DNA of 64,000 bases from contig NZ_BAABBR010000001.1 of the NCBI RefSeq assembly GCF_039538065.1, positions 1,774,501-1,838,500 of the forward strand, read 5' to 3'. A program made the position numbers and the translations under genes. Source of the stretch: Sphingomonas rosea. Its GTDB lineage: Bacteria > Pseudomonadota > Alphaproteobacteria > Sphingomonadales > Sphingomonadaceae. The notes beneath the pieces were generated by a model that had not been told where the DNA came from, searched no databases, and saw only the letters and a list, made by a program, of their open reading frames with translations. Shown in pieces: positions 1 to 7,643 of the stretch (positions within the stretch are counted from its first letter, which is position 1; every line of letters begins with the position of its first letter).

Positions 1-35
1 CCAGCATCGACGATGTGAGGAGGAGCCGTGCACAT
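1..35 (-). CDS. Possible start of a flavin-dependent oxidoreductase (partial)
   Basis: An ATG at 35-33 on the minus strand opens a frame reading MCTAPPHIVDAG before the window edge. This could be the lead-in to an N-terminal FAD-binding beta strand. It would lie 32 bp downstream of the Icmt-family methyltransferase and in the same direction; type III PKS/Icmt pairs are often followed by a flavoprotein. Only about 11 codons are visible, so this is a guess from position and composition. Confidence 0.25.
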   Translation of the reverse strand, partial: MCTAPPHIVDA

Positions 36-51
36 AGGCGCTTCGCCTATG
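33..51. repeat. Short perfect hairpin
   Basis: Perfect 8-bp inverted repeat, cataggcg and cgcctatg, separated by 3 bases. It sits just after the Icmt-family gene and overlaps the start of the putative next gene. It has no T-run, so it is not an obvious terminator. It could be a small extragenic palindrome or a structure around a start codon. Confidence 0.5.
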
Positions 52-67
52 ATCCGCAAGCGGCCCT

Positions 68-568
68 TCAGCCGCCGAGCGCGCCCATTTCGGCCCTGAT
101 CCGGATCGTCAGCACGATCGCGTTGAGGAGCGAGAAGATGAGCGCGACCTGCCACAGACCGAAGACCAGCGGCAGGACTGCAATCTCGCCGATCACCACG
201 AGGTAGTTGGGGTGGCGGACGAACCGGAACGGGCCGCCGGTGACGAGCGGCGCGCCCGGGAGCACGATGATCCGCGTGGTCCAGCGAGGCCCGAGCGTGC
301 GCAGGACCCACAGCCGTCCGGCCTGAAGCAACAGGAAAATCCCGAACAGCCACCAGTGGATGGACTGGCCCGGCGCCAGCCAGAACAGCGAGGCCAGCCA
401 GCCCGCATGCACGGCGACGATCAGCGGATAATGGCCCGGCGCATGTTCATAGGCACCCATTGCCAGCAGCCGCGCGGTGTTGGCGCGCGCGATGACAAGC
501 TCGGAGAGGCGCTGGAACAGGACGAAGAAGAGGATCGCATAATGCGGCCACATCGGAGTCATGGTCAT
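68..568 (-). CDS. Isoprenylcysteine carboxyl methyltransferase (Icmt) family protein
   Basis: A 166-residue integral membrane methyltransferase of the Icmt/SrsB family. The family signature is the GPFRFVRHPNYLV stretch near residue 120, which carries the His-Pro-Asn SAM-binding motif; several hydrophobic helices cover the rest. The ATG at 568 overlaps the stop codon of the upstream polyketide synthase (ATGA), so the two are translationally coupled. In Streptomyces srsAB the homologous pair makes methylated alkylresorcinols, so O-methylation of a resorcinol or quinone lipid made by the neighbour is the likely role. Substrate is inferred from context; the family call is firm. Confidence 0.85.
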   Translation of the reverse strand: MTMTPMWPHYAILFFVLFQRLSELVIARANTARLLAMGAYEHAPGHYPLIVAVHAGWLASLFWLAPGQSIHWWLFGIFLLLQAGRLWVLRTLGPRWTTRIIVLPGAPLVTGGPFRFVRHPNYLVVIGEIAVLPLVFGLWQVALIFSLLNAIVLTIRIRAEMGALGG

Positions 569-1611
569 GGCCGTTCCAGCGTCAGCGCGGCGCAGGTGAA
601 GCCGGGGCCGAAAGCGGTCAGCAGGGTGCGCTCGGGAATGCCACGCTCGAGCAGGCGTTCGAGGACGAACAGCACCGTCGGCGCGCTCATGTTGCCGTGA
701 TCGCGGAGCACTTCGCGCTCGAGGTCGAGTGTGCCCTCCGGAAGCGCCATCGCCTGCTCGATCGCGGTGACGACCTTGGCGCCGCCGGGATGCGAGCACA
801 GCCGGTCGATATCGCCGCGCGCGAGGCCGAGTTCGGCGAGGATCGAGTCGACGGCGTCGGCCAGCTCGGCGGTGACGAAGGGCGGGATGGCGCGGTCGAA
901 GACCACTGCGAGTCCGGGATCCTCGACCCGCCAGCCCATGATCCCGAGGGTGTCGGGCCAGAGCCGCTCGCCCGCGCCGGTGATGATTCCGAGCCCGGTG
1001 CCCTCGGTCGAGACCACGGCCGCGGCAGCGCCGTCACCGAACAGCGCGGTCGCGACCAGGGCTGCGGGATCGTCGGTGTCGAGGCGGATCGAGATCGAAC
1101 AGGTCTCGATGCAGACGAAGAGAAACGGCTTGCCGGGCTCGGCCGCAGCCATGCGCGACGCCAGCGCGAGCCCGCTGACGCCGCCCGCGCAGCCGAGGCC
1201 GAAGACGGGCACACGGCGGACCGAGTCGCGCAGCCCGATTTTCGGTCCGACCCGCGCCTCGAGGCTCGGGGTGGCGATGCCGGTGGTCGATACGGTGACG
1301 ACGCCGGCAATGTCCTGCGGCGTCAGCCCCGCACGGGTGATGGCGGCGAGCGCGGCTTCCTCGAACAAGCGCTCGGAAGCGTTGAGATAGAGCGCGTTTC
1401 GCGACTGCCAGCCATGATCCTCGGCATACCATTCGAGCGGTGCGACGATCGCGCGCTCGCGGATCCCGGCATTGTCGAACACTCCCGAAAGACGATCGAA
1501 GAGCGCCTTGCGGCCGGCGAACAGCTCGCGTCCGGTCGCTTTCGCTTCGTCCTGGGTGATACGGTAGGGAGGCAGCGCCGTGGCGAGGCCGAGGAGTTTG
1601 ACGGGCTGCAC
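565..1611 (-). CDS. Type III polyketide synthase (alkylresorcinol/alkylpyrone synthase-like)
   Basis: A 348-residue thiolase-fold enzyme of the chalcone/stilbene synthase superfamily. The catalytic triad is visible: Cys in GLGCAGG (about residue 141), His in CSHPGG (about 270) and Asn in DHGNMSAPT (about 305). The C-terminal FGPGFT loop is also typical. Bacterial members extend a fatty acyl-CoA with malonyl-CoA to give alkylresorcinols or alkylpyrones. The start is a GTG at 1611; an AGGAAG stretch about 11 bases upstream could serve as ribosome binding site. It is first in a two-gene (possibly three-gene) operon with an Icmt-family methyltransferase. The product cannot be read from sequence. 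Confidence 0.9.
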   Translation of the reverse strand: MQPVKLLGLATALPPYRITQDEAKATGRELFAGRKALFDRLSGVFDNAGIRERAIVAPLEWYAEDHGWQSRNALYLNASERLFEEAALAAITRAGLTPQDIAGVVTVSTTGIATPSLEARVGPKIGLRDSVRRVPVFGLGCAGGVSGLALASRMAAAEPGKPFLFVCIETCSISIRLDTDDPAALVATALFGDGAAAAVVSTEGTGLGIITGAGERLWPDTLGIMGWRVEDPGLAVVFDRAIPPFVTAELADAVDSILAELGLARGDIDRLCSHPGGAKVVTAIEQAMALPEGTLDLEREVLRDHGNMSAPTVLFVLERLLERGIPERTLLTAFGPGFTCAALTLERP

Positions 1612-1633
1612 CAGGCGGATTGCTTCCTATATC

Positions 1634-1655
1634 GTGCCCCTGAGCGGGCACTTTT
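1634..1655 (+). terminator. Terminator-like hairpin in the leader of the sugar dehydrogenase gene
   Basis: Inverted repeat gtgccc...gggcac with a 6-base loop, followed directly by TTTT. It lies 27 bp before the ATG at 1682, inside the only intergenic space between two divergent genes. No plus-strand gene precedes it, so it would act either on antisense transcripts from the PKS side or as a leader attenuator. Confidence 0.4.
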
Positions 1656-1681
1656 CTCATAACCGTTGGAGATACGTAAGG

Positions 1682-2908
1682 ATGCGGCGCACGGCTTCAC
1701 AAGCACTATTCGCCTTTGGACTGGTTCTGTCGTCCTGCGGCAGCCCAGCGGTCAGCCAAGCGGAACGGCCCGCGGCGGCGGGCGCCAAGCCCTTTGTCGT
1801 CACGCCGCTCGGCACGTTCGATTCGCCATGGGCGATGACGTTCCTCCCGGGCGGCAGCGCGCTCGTCACCGAAAAGGGCGGGCAGGTGAAATGGTGGCAG
1901 CCCGACGGCAAGGTCACCGCCGTCGCCGGCGCGCCCAAGGTGCAGGCGGGCGGGCAGGGCGGTCTGCTCGACATCGTTGCCGCGCCCGACGTCGCGACGA
2001 GCAAGCTTGTCTACCTGACCTACTCGGAGCCTTCGGCGACTGGCGGCAGCGGGCTGGCGCTGGCGCGGGCGCGGATCGTGACCGACGGGGGTGCGCCCCG
2101 GCTCGAGGGGCTGAGCGTCATCTGGCGCGATCCGGCCGGTGGCCGCGGCGGTCAATATGGTGCCCGGATCGCCTTCGCGCCTGACGGACAGTCGCTCTTC
2201 CTCTCCTCGGGCGAGCGGCAGCGCTTCACGCCGGCACAGGACCCGGGTCAGCCGCTCGGCAAGATCCTGCACCTCACCCTCGACGGCAAGCCGGCGGCGG
2301 GCAATCCCTTCGCAGGCAAGACCGGCCCTTCGACCGTCACCGTCTTCGATCCGCCCGAAGACAGCGTCGCGGCGGCCAAGGCGCAGGGTCGCAGCGTCGC
2401 CTGGCCTGGCGCTAACCTGACGCCGGCCGAGACGTGGTCGAGCGGGCACCGCAACCCCTATGGCCTCGCCTTCGGCCCCGATGGGCGCTTGTGGGAAACT
2501 GAAATGGGGCCGCAGGGCGGCGATGAGGTCAACCTCATCCTTCCGGGCAAGAATTACGGCTGGCCGCGCGCGTCGAACGGCAGCAATTACAACGACGTCG
2601 ACATTCCGGACCACAAGCCTGGTGACGGCTTCGAGGCGCCCAAGGTGTCTTGGAACCCTTCGATCTCGCCCGCCGGCTTGATCGTCTACACTGGCGACAA
2701 GTTCCCCCAGTGGCGCGGCGACCTCCTGCTCGGCGCTCTCTCCGGTCAGGCGCTGATCCGCGTGAATGTCACCGGCGACAAGGCGCAGAAGGCCGACCAG
2801 TGGGACATGGGCGCGCGCGTCCGTGAGGTGGAGCAGGGCCCCGACGGCAATGTCTATCTGCTCGAGGATGGCGAGGGCGGACGGCTGCTCCGATTGTCGC
2901 CGGCCTGA
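1682..2908 (+). CDS. PQQ-dependent aldose sugar dehydrogenase, lipoprotein
   Basis: A 408-residue soluble quinoprotein of the GdhB/YliI beta-propeller family, which oxidises aldose sugars with pyrroloquinoline quinone in the periplasm. Family signatures are SGHRNPYGLAFGPDG near residue 255 and ETEMGPQGGDEVN with NYGWP shortly after. The ATG at 1682 was chosen because it is preceded by a purine-rich site and begins a signal peptide ending in the lipobox LSSC (about residues 16-19). The protein is therefore probably anchored by lipid to a membrane. No pqq genes lie in this window, so it may depend on external or distant PQQ synthesis. Confidence 0.9.
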   Translation: MRRTASQALFAFGLVLSSCGSPAVSQAERPAAAGAKPFVVTPLGTFDSPWAMTFLPGGSALVTEKGGQVKWWQPDGKVTAVAGAPKVQAGGQGGLLDIVAAPDVATSKLVYLTYSEPSATGGSGLALARARIVTDGGAPRLEGLSVIWRDPAGGRGGQYGARIAFAPDGQSLFLSSGERQRFTPAQDPGQPLGKILHLTLDGKPAAGNPFAGKTGPSTVTVFDPPEDSVAAAKAQGRSVAWPGANLTPAETWSSGHRNPYGLAFGPDGRLWETEMGPQGGDEVNLILPGKNYGWPRASNGSNYNDVDIPDHKPGDGFEAPKVSWNPSISPAGLIVYTGDKFPQWRGDLLLGALSGQALIRVNVTGDKAQKADQWDMGARVREVEQGPDGNVYLLEDGEGGRLLRLSPA

Positions 2909-2916
2909 GGCGCATG

Positions 2917-2948
2917 AAAAAGGGCGGCCCCGTCACCGGAGCCGCCCT
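2917..2948 (-). terminator. Rho-independent terminator of the CsbD gene
   Basis: Perfect 8-bp stem agggcggc/gccgccct with a 12-base loop. On the minus strand it is followed by TTTTT, so it terminates the csbD-like gene. It also lies 12 bp past the stop of the plus-strand sugar dehydrogenase and may block convergent transcription. Confidence 0.8.
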
Positions 2949-2971
2949 CAATCTTGAGGCTTGCGAGGAGC

Positions 2972-3220
2972 TTAGTAGCTCTTCTTGCCGCGAAGCGAAT
3001 TGAGGATCGCAAGACCGATCACGCCGGCGGCCGCAGCCGTGGCGATCGGCTGCTTCATGGCGAGGTCGCGGACCTGCCCGATGCCCTTGCGAACGGTGCC
3101 GGTAACCTGATCGGCAATGCCGTCCTGCTGCAGCGTCGGATCGTTGGTGGCTTCGCCGAGACCTTCCTTGATCTGACCCTTGAGCTGACTGCCGGTGCCG
3201 GCGAGCGTGTCGACGTTCAT
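2972..3220 (-). CDS. CsbD family stress protein
   Basis: An 82-residue small protein. Residues 1-55 match the CsbD fold pattern (GTGSQLKGQIKEGLGEATND, then a repeat with QVTGTVRKGIGQV). Residues 58-75 form a hydrophobic Ala/Gly-rich segment that could lie in the membrane, ending in a basic tail. CsbD proteins are abundant general-stress proteins of unknown biochemical role, in many bacteria controlled by stress sigma factors. It is a single-gene unit with its own terminator. I did not find a clear EcfG-type promoter in the 50 bp upstream. Confidence 0.85.
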   Translation of the reverse strand: MNVDTLAGTGSQLKGQIKEGLGEATNDPTLQQDGIADQVTGTVRKGIGQVRDLAMKQPIATAAAAGVIGLAILNSLRGKKSY

Positions 3221-3270
3221 GTGCGTTTACTCCATGTGATGGTTCGGACGCTGAACGCGACAGGGACCAA

Positions 3271-3969
3271 TCAGGTCCGTCGATAGCGCAGGTAATATGG
3301 CCGTCTTCCCTCGCGCCGGCTCTTGGTTCCGTAGCGGGTCTGAATCCAACCCGAGGGCGGCTCGAGGAAGTCGGCCGGCTTTTCGGCGAGCCACTCGAAC
3401 CTATCCGCGTGCCGCTGCATGACGCTGAGCGTCCACTCCAGATAGACCGGATGGTCGGTGGCGATCCGGAATTCGGAGCCGGGCTTGAGCTTGGCATGGA
3501 TGAGTTCGAGCGGCCCGTCGTTGACCATCCGCCGCTTGGCATGCCGGGCCTTGGGCCACGGATCGGGATGCAGCAGGTAAAGCATGAAGAGGCTTTCATC
3601 GGGCACCCGGCGGAGCACTTCGAGCGCGTCACCCATATGAAGGCGCACGTTGCGCAGCGGTCCGTCGCGGACATGGCCGAGCGCGGTCGCGACCCCGTTG
3701 AGGAACGGCTCGGCGCCGACAAAGCCGTGGTCTGGCAGCAGGTCCGCGCGATGCGCCAGATGCTCGCCCGAGCCGAAGCCGATCTCGAAGTGAAGCGGAC
3801 GATCGTCGCCGAACAGGGCGCGGCTCGTCACCTCGCCATCGGCCGGAACCGAGATTTGCGGAAGGAGGGTGTCGATCAGCTCCTGCTGCCCCTGGCGCAG
3901 CTTGTGGCCACTCGAACGGCCATAGAGTCGATTGAGGGTCAGCGGATCGCCGGACTTGAAAGCGGTCAT
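3271..3969 (-). CDS. trmB: tRNA (guanine-N7-)-methyltransferase
   Basis: A 232-residue SAM-dependent enzyme that methylates G46 in the variable loop of tRNA. The SAM motif FEIGFGSGEH is near residues 60-69. The catalytic/tRNA-binding signature LHPDPWPKARHAKRR is near residues 131-145, and a C-terminal TDHPVYLEW follows. The ATG at 3969 was chosen because it gives the usual family length; a longer reading frame to 4071 lacks homology-like content. In alphaproteobacteria trmB usually lies next to metK; here two plus-strand genes (4027-4835) separate them. Confidence 0.92.
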   Translation of the reverse strand: MTAFKSGDPLTLNRLYGRSSGHKLRQGQQELIDTLLPQISVPADGEVTSRALFGDDRPLHFEIGFGSGEHLAHRADLLPDHGFVGAEPFLNGVATALGHVRDGPLRNVRLHMGDALEVLRRVPDESLFMLYLLHPDPWPKARHAKRRMVNDGPLELIHAKLKPGSEFRIATDHPVYLEWTLSVMQRHADRFEWLAEKPADFLEPPSGWIQTRYGTKSRREGRRPYYLRYRRT

Positions 3970-4026
3970 GACATAGGCCTTTAGTAATCTGCGTTGCGTG
4001 GACAACCGGTGAGGAGTGTTTGGCTG

Positions 4027-4530
4027 ATGGAAGGTGACAATCCGCGTTCGACCGCAAAGGTCGGCGGGCACCCCCTACACCCGCTCCTGATCCCCTTTCC
4101 GATCGTCAGTTTCATCGGCGCCTTCGTCACCGACGTCATGTGGATGACGGGCCGCGAGGAGGGGTGGGCGACCGCGAGCAACTGGCTGCTCGGCGTCGGC
4201 CTCGCTACGGCCCTCCTCGCTGCGATTACGGGCTTCATCGACTATCTCGGCGACGAACGGGTTCGCCGGATCGGTGCGGCCAGCCGCCACATGATCGCGA
4301 ATCTCGCGGTTGTCGTACTCGAAACGGTGAATATCATTCTTCGCCTCGCCGGAGGACATGAGCGGATCGGCGGAGCCGGCATCTGGCTGAGTGCTCTGTC
4401 GGTGGCGATCCTCGCTTATTCGGGCTGGCTCGGCGGCGAGCTCGTCTACCGCCACGGCATCGGGGTGCGAACGCCCGACGCCGCGCCGGTCCCCGGACGC
4501 GACCGCAAGTTCAGCCGCGATCGCCGGTGA
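4027..4530 (+). CDS. DUF2231 domain membrane protein
   Basis: A 167-residue protein with four predicted membrane helices, at about residues 20-40, 50-75, 88-108 and 118-138. The N-terminal GGHPLHPLLIPFPIVSF stretch is the hallmark of DUF2231 proteins, whose His-Pro repeats have suggested cofactor or metal binding. Function is unknown. The C-terminus is basic and cytosolic-looking. Transcribed divergently from trmB and probably together with the small gene at 4581. Confidence 0.85.
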   Translation: MEGDNPRSTAKVGGHPLHPLLIPFPIVSFIGAFVTDVMWMTGREEGWATASNWLLGVGLATALLAAITGFIDYLGDERVRRIGAASRHMIANLAVVVLETVNIILRLAGGHERIGGAGIWLSALSVAILAYSGWLGGELVYRHGIGVRTPDAAPVPGRDRKFSRDRR

Positions 4531-4580
4531 CCGGACCAAAGGCCTAGCAACCTAGCTCGGGGGCCGACCGTTGTGCTCCC

Positions 4581-4835
4581 ATGTCCTTCACTCAGCTTGA
4601 GCCCTATCTGCCCCTTCACGTCGTCGATCGCGGCAAGGGCGTTGCCGTCGCCGTCATCGATTATGGTCCGGAATTCGACCTCCTGTGGGTGGTCGCGATG
4701 GACGATGGGGGCGAGATCTGGTGCGTGCCCAACCCGCAGGTGCGGATGCAGGCCAATTGGTCGATGGGCCGGCGTGCCGCGCCTGCGACCGGCAGTGGCA
4801 AGATCGCCAAGCTGCCGGTCGCCGCGACGGTTTAG
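4581..4835 (+). CDS. Small conserved-looking hypothetical protein
   Basis: An 84-residue protein with an all-beta look: [20 protein letters not shown], then [13 protein letters not shown]. It has no signal peptide and no membrane segment. I do not recognise a named family. It starts 50 bp after the DUF2231 gene and its last 4 bases overlap the end of metK on the other strand. Coding is supported by balanced composition and by a start placed well after the neighbouring gene. Confidence 0.65.
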   Translation: MSFTQLEPYLPLHVVDRGKGVAVAVIDYGPEFDLLWVVAMDDGGEIWCVPNPQVRMQANWSMGRRAAPATGSGKIAKLPVAATV

Positions 4836-6046
4836 GCCGAGGCCAGCGCCTTCAGTTCGTCGACGAGGTCGGTCCGCTCCCACGGGAACAGGTTGCCCTC
4901 GGCCTTGCGCCCGAAGTGGCCGTAGGCCGCGGTCGGCGAATAGATCGGCTGGTTGAGCTTCAGATGCTCGCGAATGCCGCGCGGCGTAAGCTTGCCGAGC
5001 CGCTCGATCTTGCCGATCGCCTGCTCGAGCACGTCGTCGCCGACCTTACCCGTGCCGTGCGTGTCGACGTAGAGCGAGAGCGGCTCGCTGACACCGATCG
5101 CATAGCTTAGCTGGATCGTGCAGCGGGTCGCGAGGCCCGCGGCGACGATGTTCTTGGCAAGATAGCGCGCGACATAGGCGGCCGAGCGGTCGACCTTGGT
5201 CGGGTCCTTGCCGCTGAACGCGCCGCCGCCATGCGGGGCCGCGCCGCCGTAAGTGTCGACGATGATCTTGCGACCGGTCAGTCCGCTGTCGCCGTCGGGT
5301 CCGCCGATGACGAAGCTGCCGGTCGGGTTGATGTGGTAGACCGTGCCGTCGGTGAGGAGCTCGCCCGGAATGACCTTGGCGACTGCCGCCTTCACATAGT
5401 CCTTGAGCTCGGCTTCCTCGGCGCCCTGGTCATAGCCTTCCTTGTGCTGCGTCGAGACGACAATCGCGGTGGCTTCGACCGGGCGACCGTTGGCGAAGCG
5501 AAGCGTCACCTGGCTCTTGGCGTCAGGCTCGAGGAACGACGCGGCGCCCGAATGGCGGTCGGCGGCCAACTGCTCGAGGATCTTGTGGCTGTAATAGAGC
5601 GTCGCGGGCATGAGGTCCGGCGTCTCGTCACAGGCGAAGCCGAACATGATGCCCTGGTCGCCCGCGCCCTCGTCCTTGCCCTCGCCGGCATCGACACCCT
5701 GCGCAATGTGCGCCGACTGCGGATGCAGGTGGTTTTGGAAGGTCAGCTTTTCCCAATGGAAGCCGTCCTGTTCGTAGCCGATCTTCTTGACCGTCTCGCG
5801 GACGACATCTTCGATTTCCTGCTCGATGCCTTCGGCCCAGTTGCCGGCCTCGTCCATGATCCCCTTGCCGCGGATCTCGCCCGCCAGCACGACGAGATTG
5901 GTCGTGGTCAGCGTCTCGCAGGCGACACGCGCCTCGGGATCCTTTGACAGGAACAGGTCGACGACGGCGTCGCTGATCTGGTCGGCAACCTTGTCGGGAT
6001 GGCCTTCGGACACGGATTCGGAGGTGAAGAGATAGGAGTTGCGCAT
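4832..6046 (-). CDS. metK: S-adenosylmethionine synthetase
   Basis: A 404-residue enzyme that makes SAM from methionine and ATP. Motifs are intact: [15 protein letters not shown] with the catalytic His at residue 16, the [10 protein letters not shown] loop near residue 125, and [19 protein letters not shown] (P-loop-like) near residue 273. It is the last gene of the minus-strand run miaB-phoH-ybeY-corC-lnt-metK. A 20-bp palindrome at 6080-6099 in its leader suggests its own regulated promoter. The leader is only 47 nt from the lnt stop, too short for a SAM riboswitch. Confidence 0.96.
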   Translation of the reverse strand: MRNSYLFTSESVSEGHPDKVADQISDAVVDLFLSKDPEARVACETLTTTNLVVLAGEIRGKGIMDEAGNWAEGIEQEIEDVVRETVKKIGYEQDGFHWEKLTFQNHLHPQSAHIAQGVDAGEGKDEGAGDQGIMFGFACDETPDLMPATLYYSHKILEQLAADRHSGAASFLEPDAKSQVTLRFANGRPVEATAIVVSTQHKEGYDQGAEEAELKDYVKAAVAKVIPGELLTDGTVYHINPTGSFVIGGPDGDSGLTGRKIIVDTYGGAAPHGGGAFSGKDPTKVDRSAAYVARYLAKNIVAAGLATRCTIQLSYAIGVSEPLSLYVDTHGTGKVGDDVLEQAIGKIERLGKLTPRGIREHLKLNQPIYSPTAAYGHFGRKAEGNLFPWERTDLVDELKALASA

Positions 6047-6079
6047 GGGTCTCCGGAGCGTTCAGACGCGAGAATAAGG

Positions 6080-6099
6080 ATATAAAGAAAGCTTTATAT
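6080..6099 (-). promoter_or_regulatory. Palindromic operator candidate upstream of metK
   Basis: Perfect 8-bp inverted repeat, atataaag and ctttatat, with a 4-base centre. It lies 33-53 bases before the metK start and overlaps the last codons of lnt. It is strikingly AT-rich in a GC-rich genome. Its form and position fit the ArsR-family SAH-responsive repressor SahR, known to control SAM-cycle genes (metK, ahcY, metH, metF) in Proteobacteria. The regulator is not in this window, so the assignment is inferred. Confidence 0.6.
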
Positions 6100-7638
6100 G
6101 TCGGCCCTGTAGCGAGCGCGCGCGTCCATGCCAACCGCGATTGCGAGGAGCAGGAAGGCGAGGACGAGCGGGATGATATTGCCGTGCCGACTGAAGAAGG
6201 TCGGCGGCTTGGGGGCAGGGAGGGGGGCGTCGATCACACCCGCCGTCTTCCACGGCAGGGATTGGAGGATGCGACCGTCGGCGTCGATCACGGCACTGAC
6301 GCCGGTCGGGGTCGAGCGGATGATCGGAATGCCTTCTTCCGCCGCGCGCAGACGGGCCTGGGCAAGGTGCTGGACCGGACCCCAGGCGCCGAACCAGGCA
6401 TCGTTCGAAGGATTGAACAGGAAATCGGGGCGATGCGCCCGATCAATGACCTGACCCGAGAAGATGATCTCGTAGCAGATCTGAAGCCCCATCTTGCCCC
6501 AGCCGGCGAGGTTCAGGGTGCGCGGGCCGGGCCCCGGGACGGTATCGCCGACGCCGGGGGCCAGTGCCGAGAGACCGAGCGCCGAGAGGAGCGGGCGCAT
6601 CGGCAGATATTCGCCGTAAGGCACCAGATGCGCCTTGTCGTAGCGGCCGAGGATGCGGCCCTGCGCGTCGATCGGCATGACGCTGTTGGTGCTGCCCGTG
6701 ACCCGGCCCTGATTATCGACAGTGAGAGCAAAGGCCCCGGTCACGAGAAGGTCGCCCGGCCGCAACAGCGTGGAGGCACGGACAGCGGGCGGAAGGGTGA
6801 TCGGAAGCTGACGCGGATCGGTGGGCGCGGCCTGATAGGCCACCGGCACGGCGACTTCGGGCCAGAGCAGGAGGCTGGGCGAGGGGCGCCCGGCCGAAAG
6901 CTTGGCGAGTCGCTGGAACGCCTCCTCGTCGAGCCCCTCGCGCCATTTCTCCTCCTGCCCGATGTTCGGCTGGACGACGCGGATCGGTCGGATGTCGGTC
7001 GGGGGAAGCGCGCTCGGCTGCGGCCAGAATGCGAAGAGTGTCGGAAGGGCGAGAACGATGATCGCAGGACGCCGCTCGCCGCGGACGAGCAGCCACAGGG
7101 CACCGCCGGCGGCAACGACAAGAGCGGACAGGCCGTAAGTCCCGATCAGCGGGGCGAAGCGGTGGAGGTAGGTATCGATCAGCGTGACGCCGACCGGGTT
7201 CCAGGCAAAGCCGGTGAACATGGTCGCCCGCAGATACTCGGCGAGCGCCCAGCATCCTGCCAGACCGAGCACGAGCGCCGTCGGCGACCGCCGTCCGAAC
7301 CGCCAGGCCACTCCAATACCGATCGCCGGATAGACCGCGAGGTAGAAGCTCAGCAGCACCACCGCGAGCCAGCCGTACCAGTGGGGCATCGCCGCCTGGA
7401 AGGTAAAGGCGGTGGCGATCCAATTGAGGCCGAGCACAAACTGGCCTAGCCCGAACAGCCAGCCGGTCAGCAGCGCGCCGCGCAGCGTTTGCCGCTGGCG
7501 AAGTAGCAAGGTCAGCCCGGTGAAGGCGAGGGGCATGAGCGGCCAGAGCCCGAGCGGCTGGAAGGCGCAGGCCGAGACGAGGCCGAGCAGGAAGGCGGCG
7601 AGGCTCGCCACCCGCGGATTACGGACGAGGTCGGTCAA
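6094..7638 (-). CDS. lnt: Apolipoprotein N-acyltransferase
   Basis: A 514-residue inner-membrane enzyme that adds the third acyl chain to lipoproteins. About six N-terminal helices are followed by a periplasmic nitrilase-like domain. Its catalytic triad is visible: Glu in LLWPEVAVPV, Lys in YDKAHLVPYGEYLP and Cys in LQICYEIIF. A last helix sits near the C-terminus (IIPLVLAFLLLAIAVGM). No ATG fits. I chose the TTG at 7638, giving LTDLVRNPRVASLAAF as N-terminus, 5 bp after the corC stop. Translation is probably coupled to corC. Confidence 0.9.
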   Translation of the reverse strand: MTDLVRNPRVASLAAFLLGLVSACAFQPLGLWPLMPLAFTGLTLLLRQRQTLRGALLTGWLFGLGQFVLGLNWIATAFTFQAAMPHWYGWLAVVLLSFYLAVYPAIGIGVAWRFGRRSPTALVLGLAGCWALAEYLRATMFTGFAWNPVGVTLIDTYLHRFAPLIGTYGLSALVVAAGGALWLLVRGERRPAIIVLALPTLFAFWPQPSALPPTDIRPIRVVQPNIGQEEKWREGLDEEAFQRLAKLSAGRPSPSLLLWPEVAVPVAYQAAPTDPRQLPITLPPAVRASTLLRPGDLLVTGAFALTVDNQGRVTGSTNSVMPIDAQGRILGRYDKAHLVPYGEYLPMRPLLSALGLSALAPGVGDTVPGPGPRTLNLAGWGKMGLQICYEIIFSGQVIDRAHRPDFLFNPSNDAWFGAWGPVQHLAQARLRAAEEGIPIIRSTPTGVSAVIDADGRILQSLPWKTAGVIDAPLPAPKPPTFFSRHGNIIPLVLAFLLLAIAVGMDARARYRADI

Positions 7639-7643
7639 GAGGC

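Noticed and set aside
6047..6093. SAM riboswitch in front of metK
   Set aside because: Only 47 nt separate metK from the lnt stop and they contain no SAM-II or SAM/SAH aptamer-like pseudoknot; the AT-rich palindrome is a simpler explanation.
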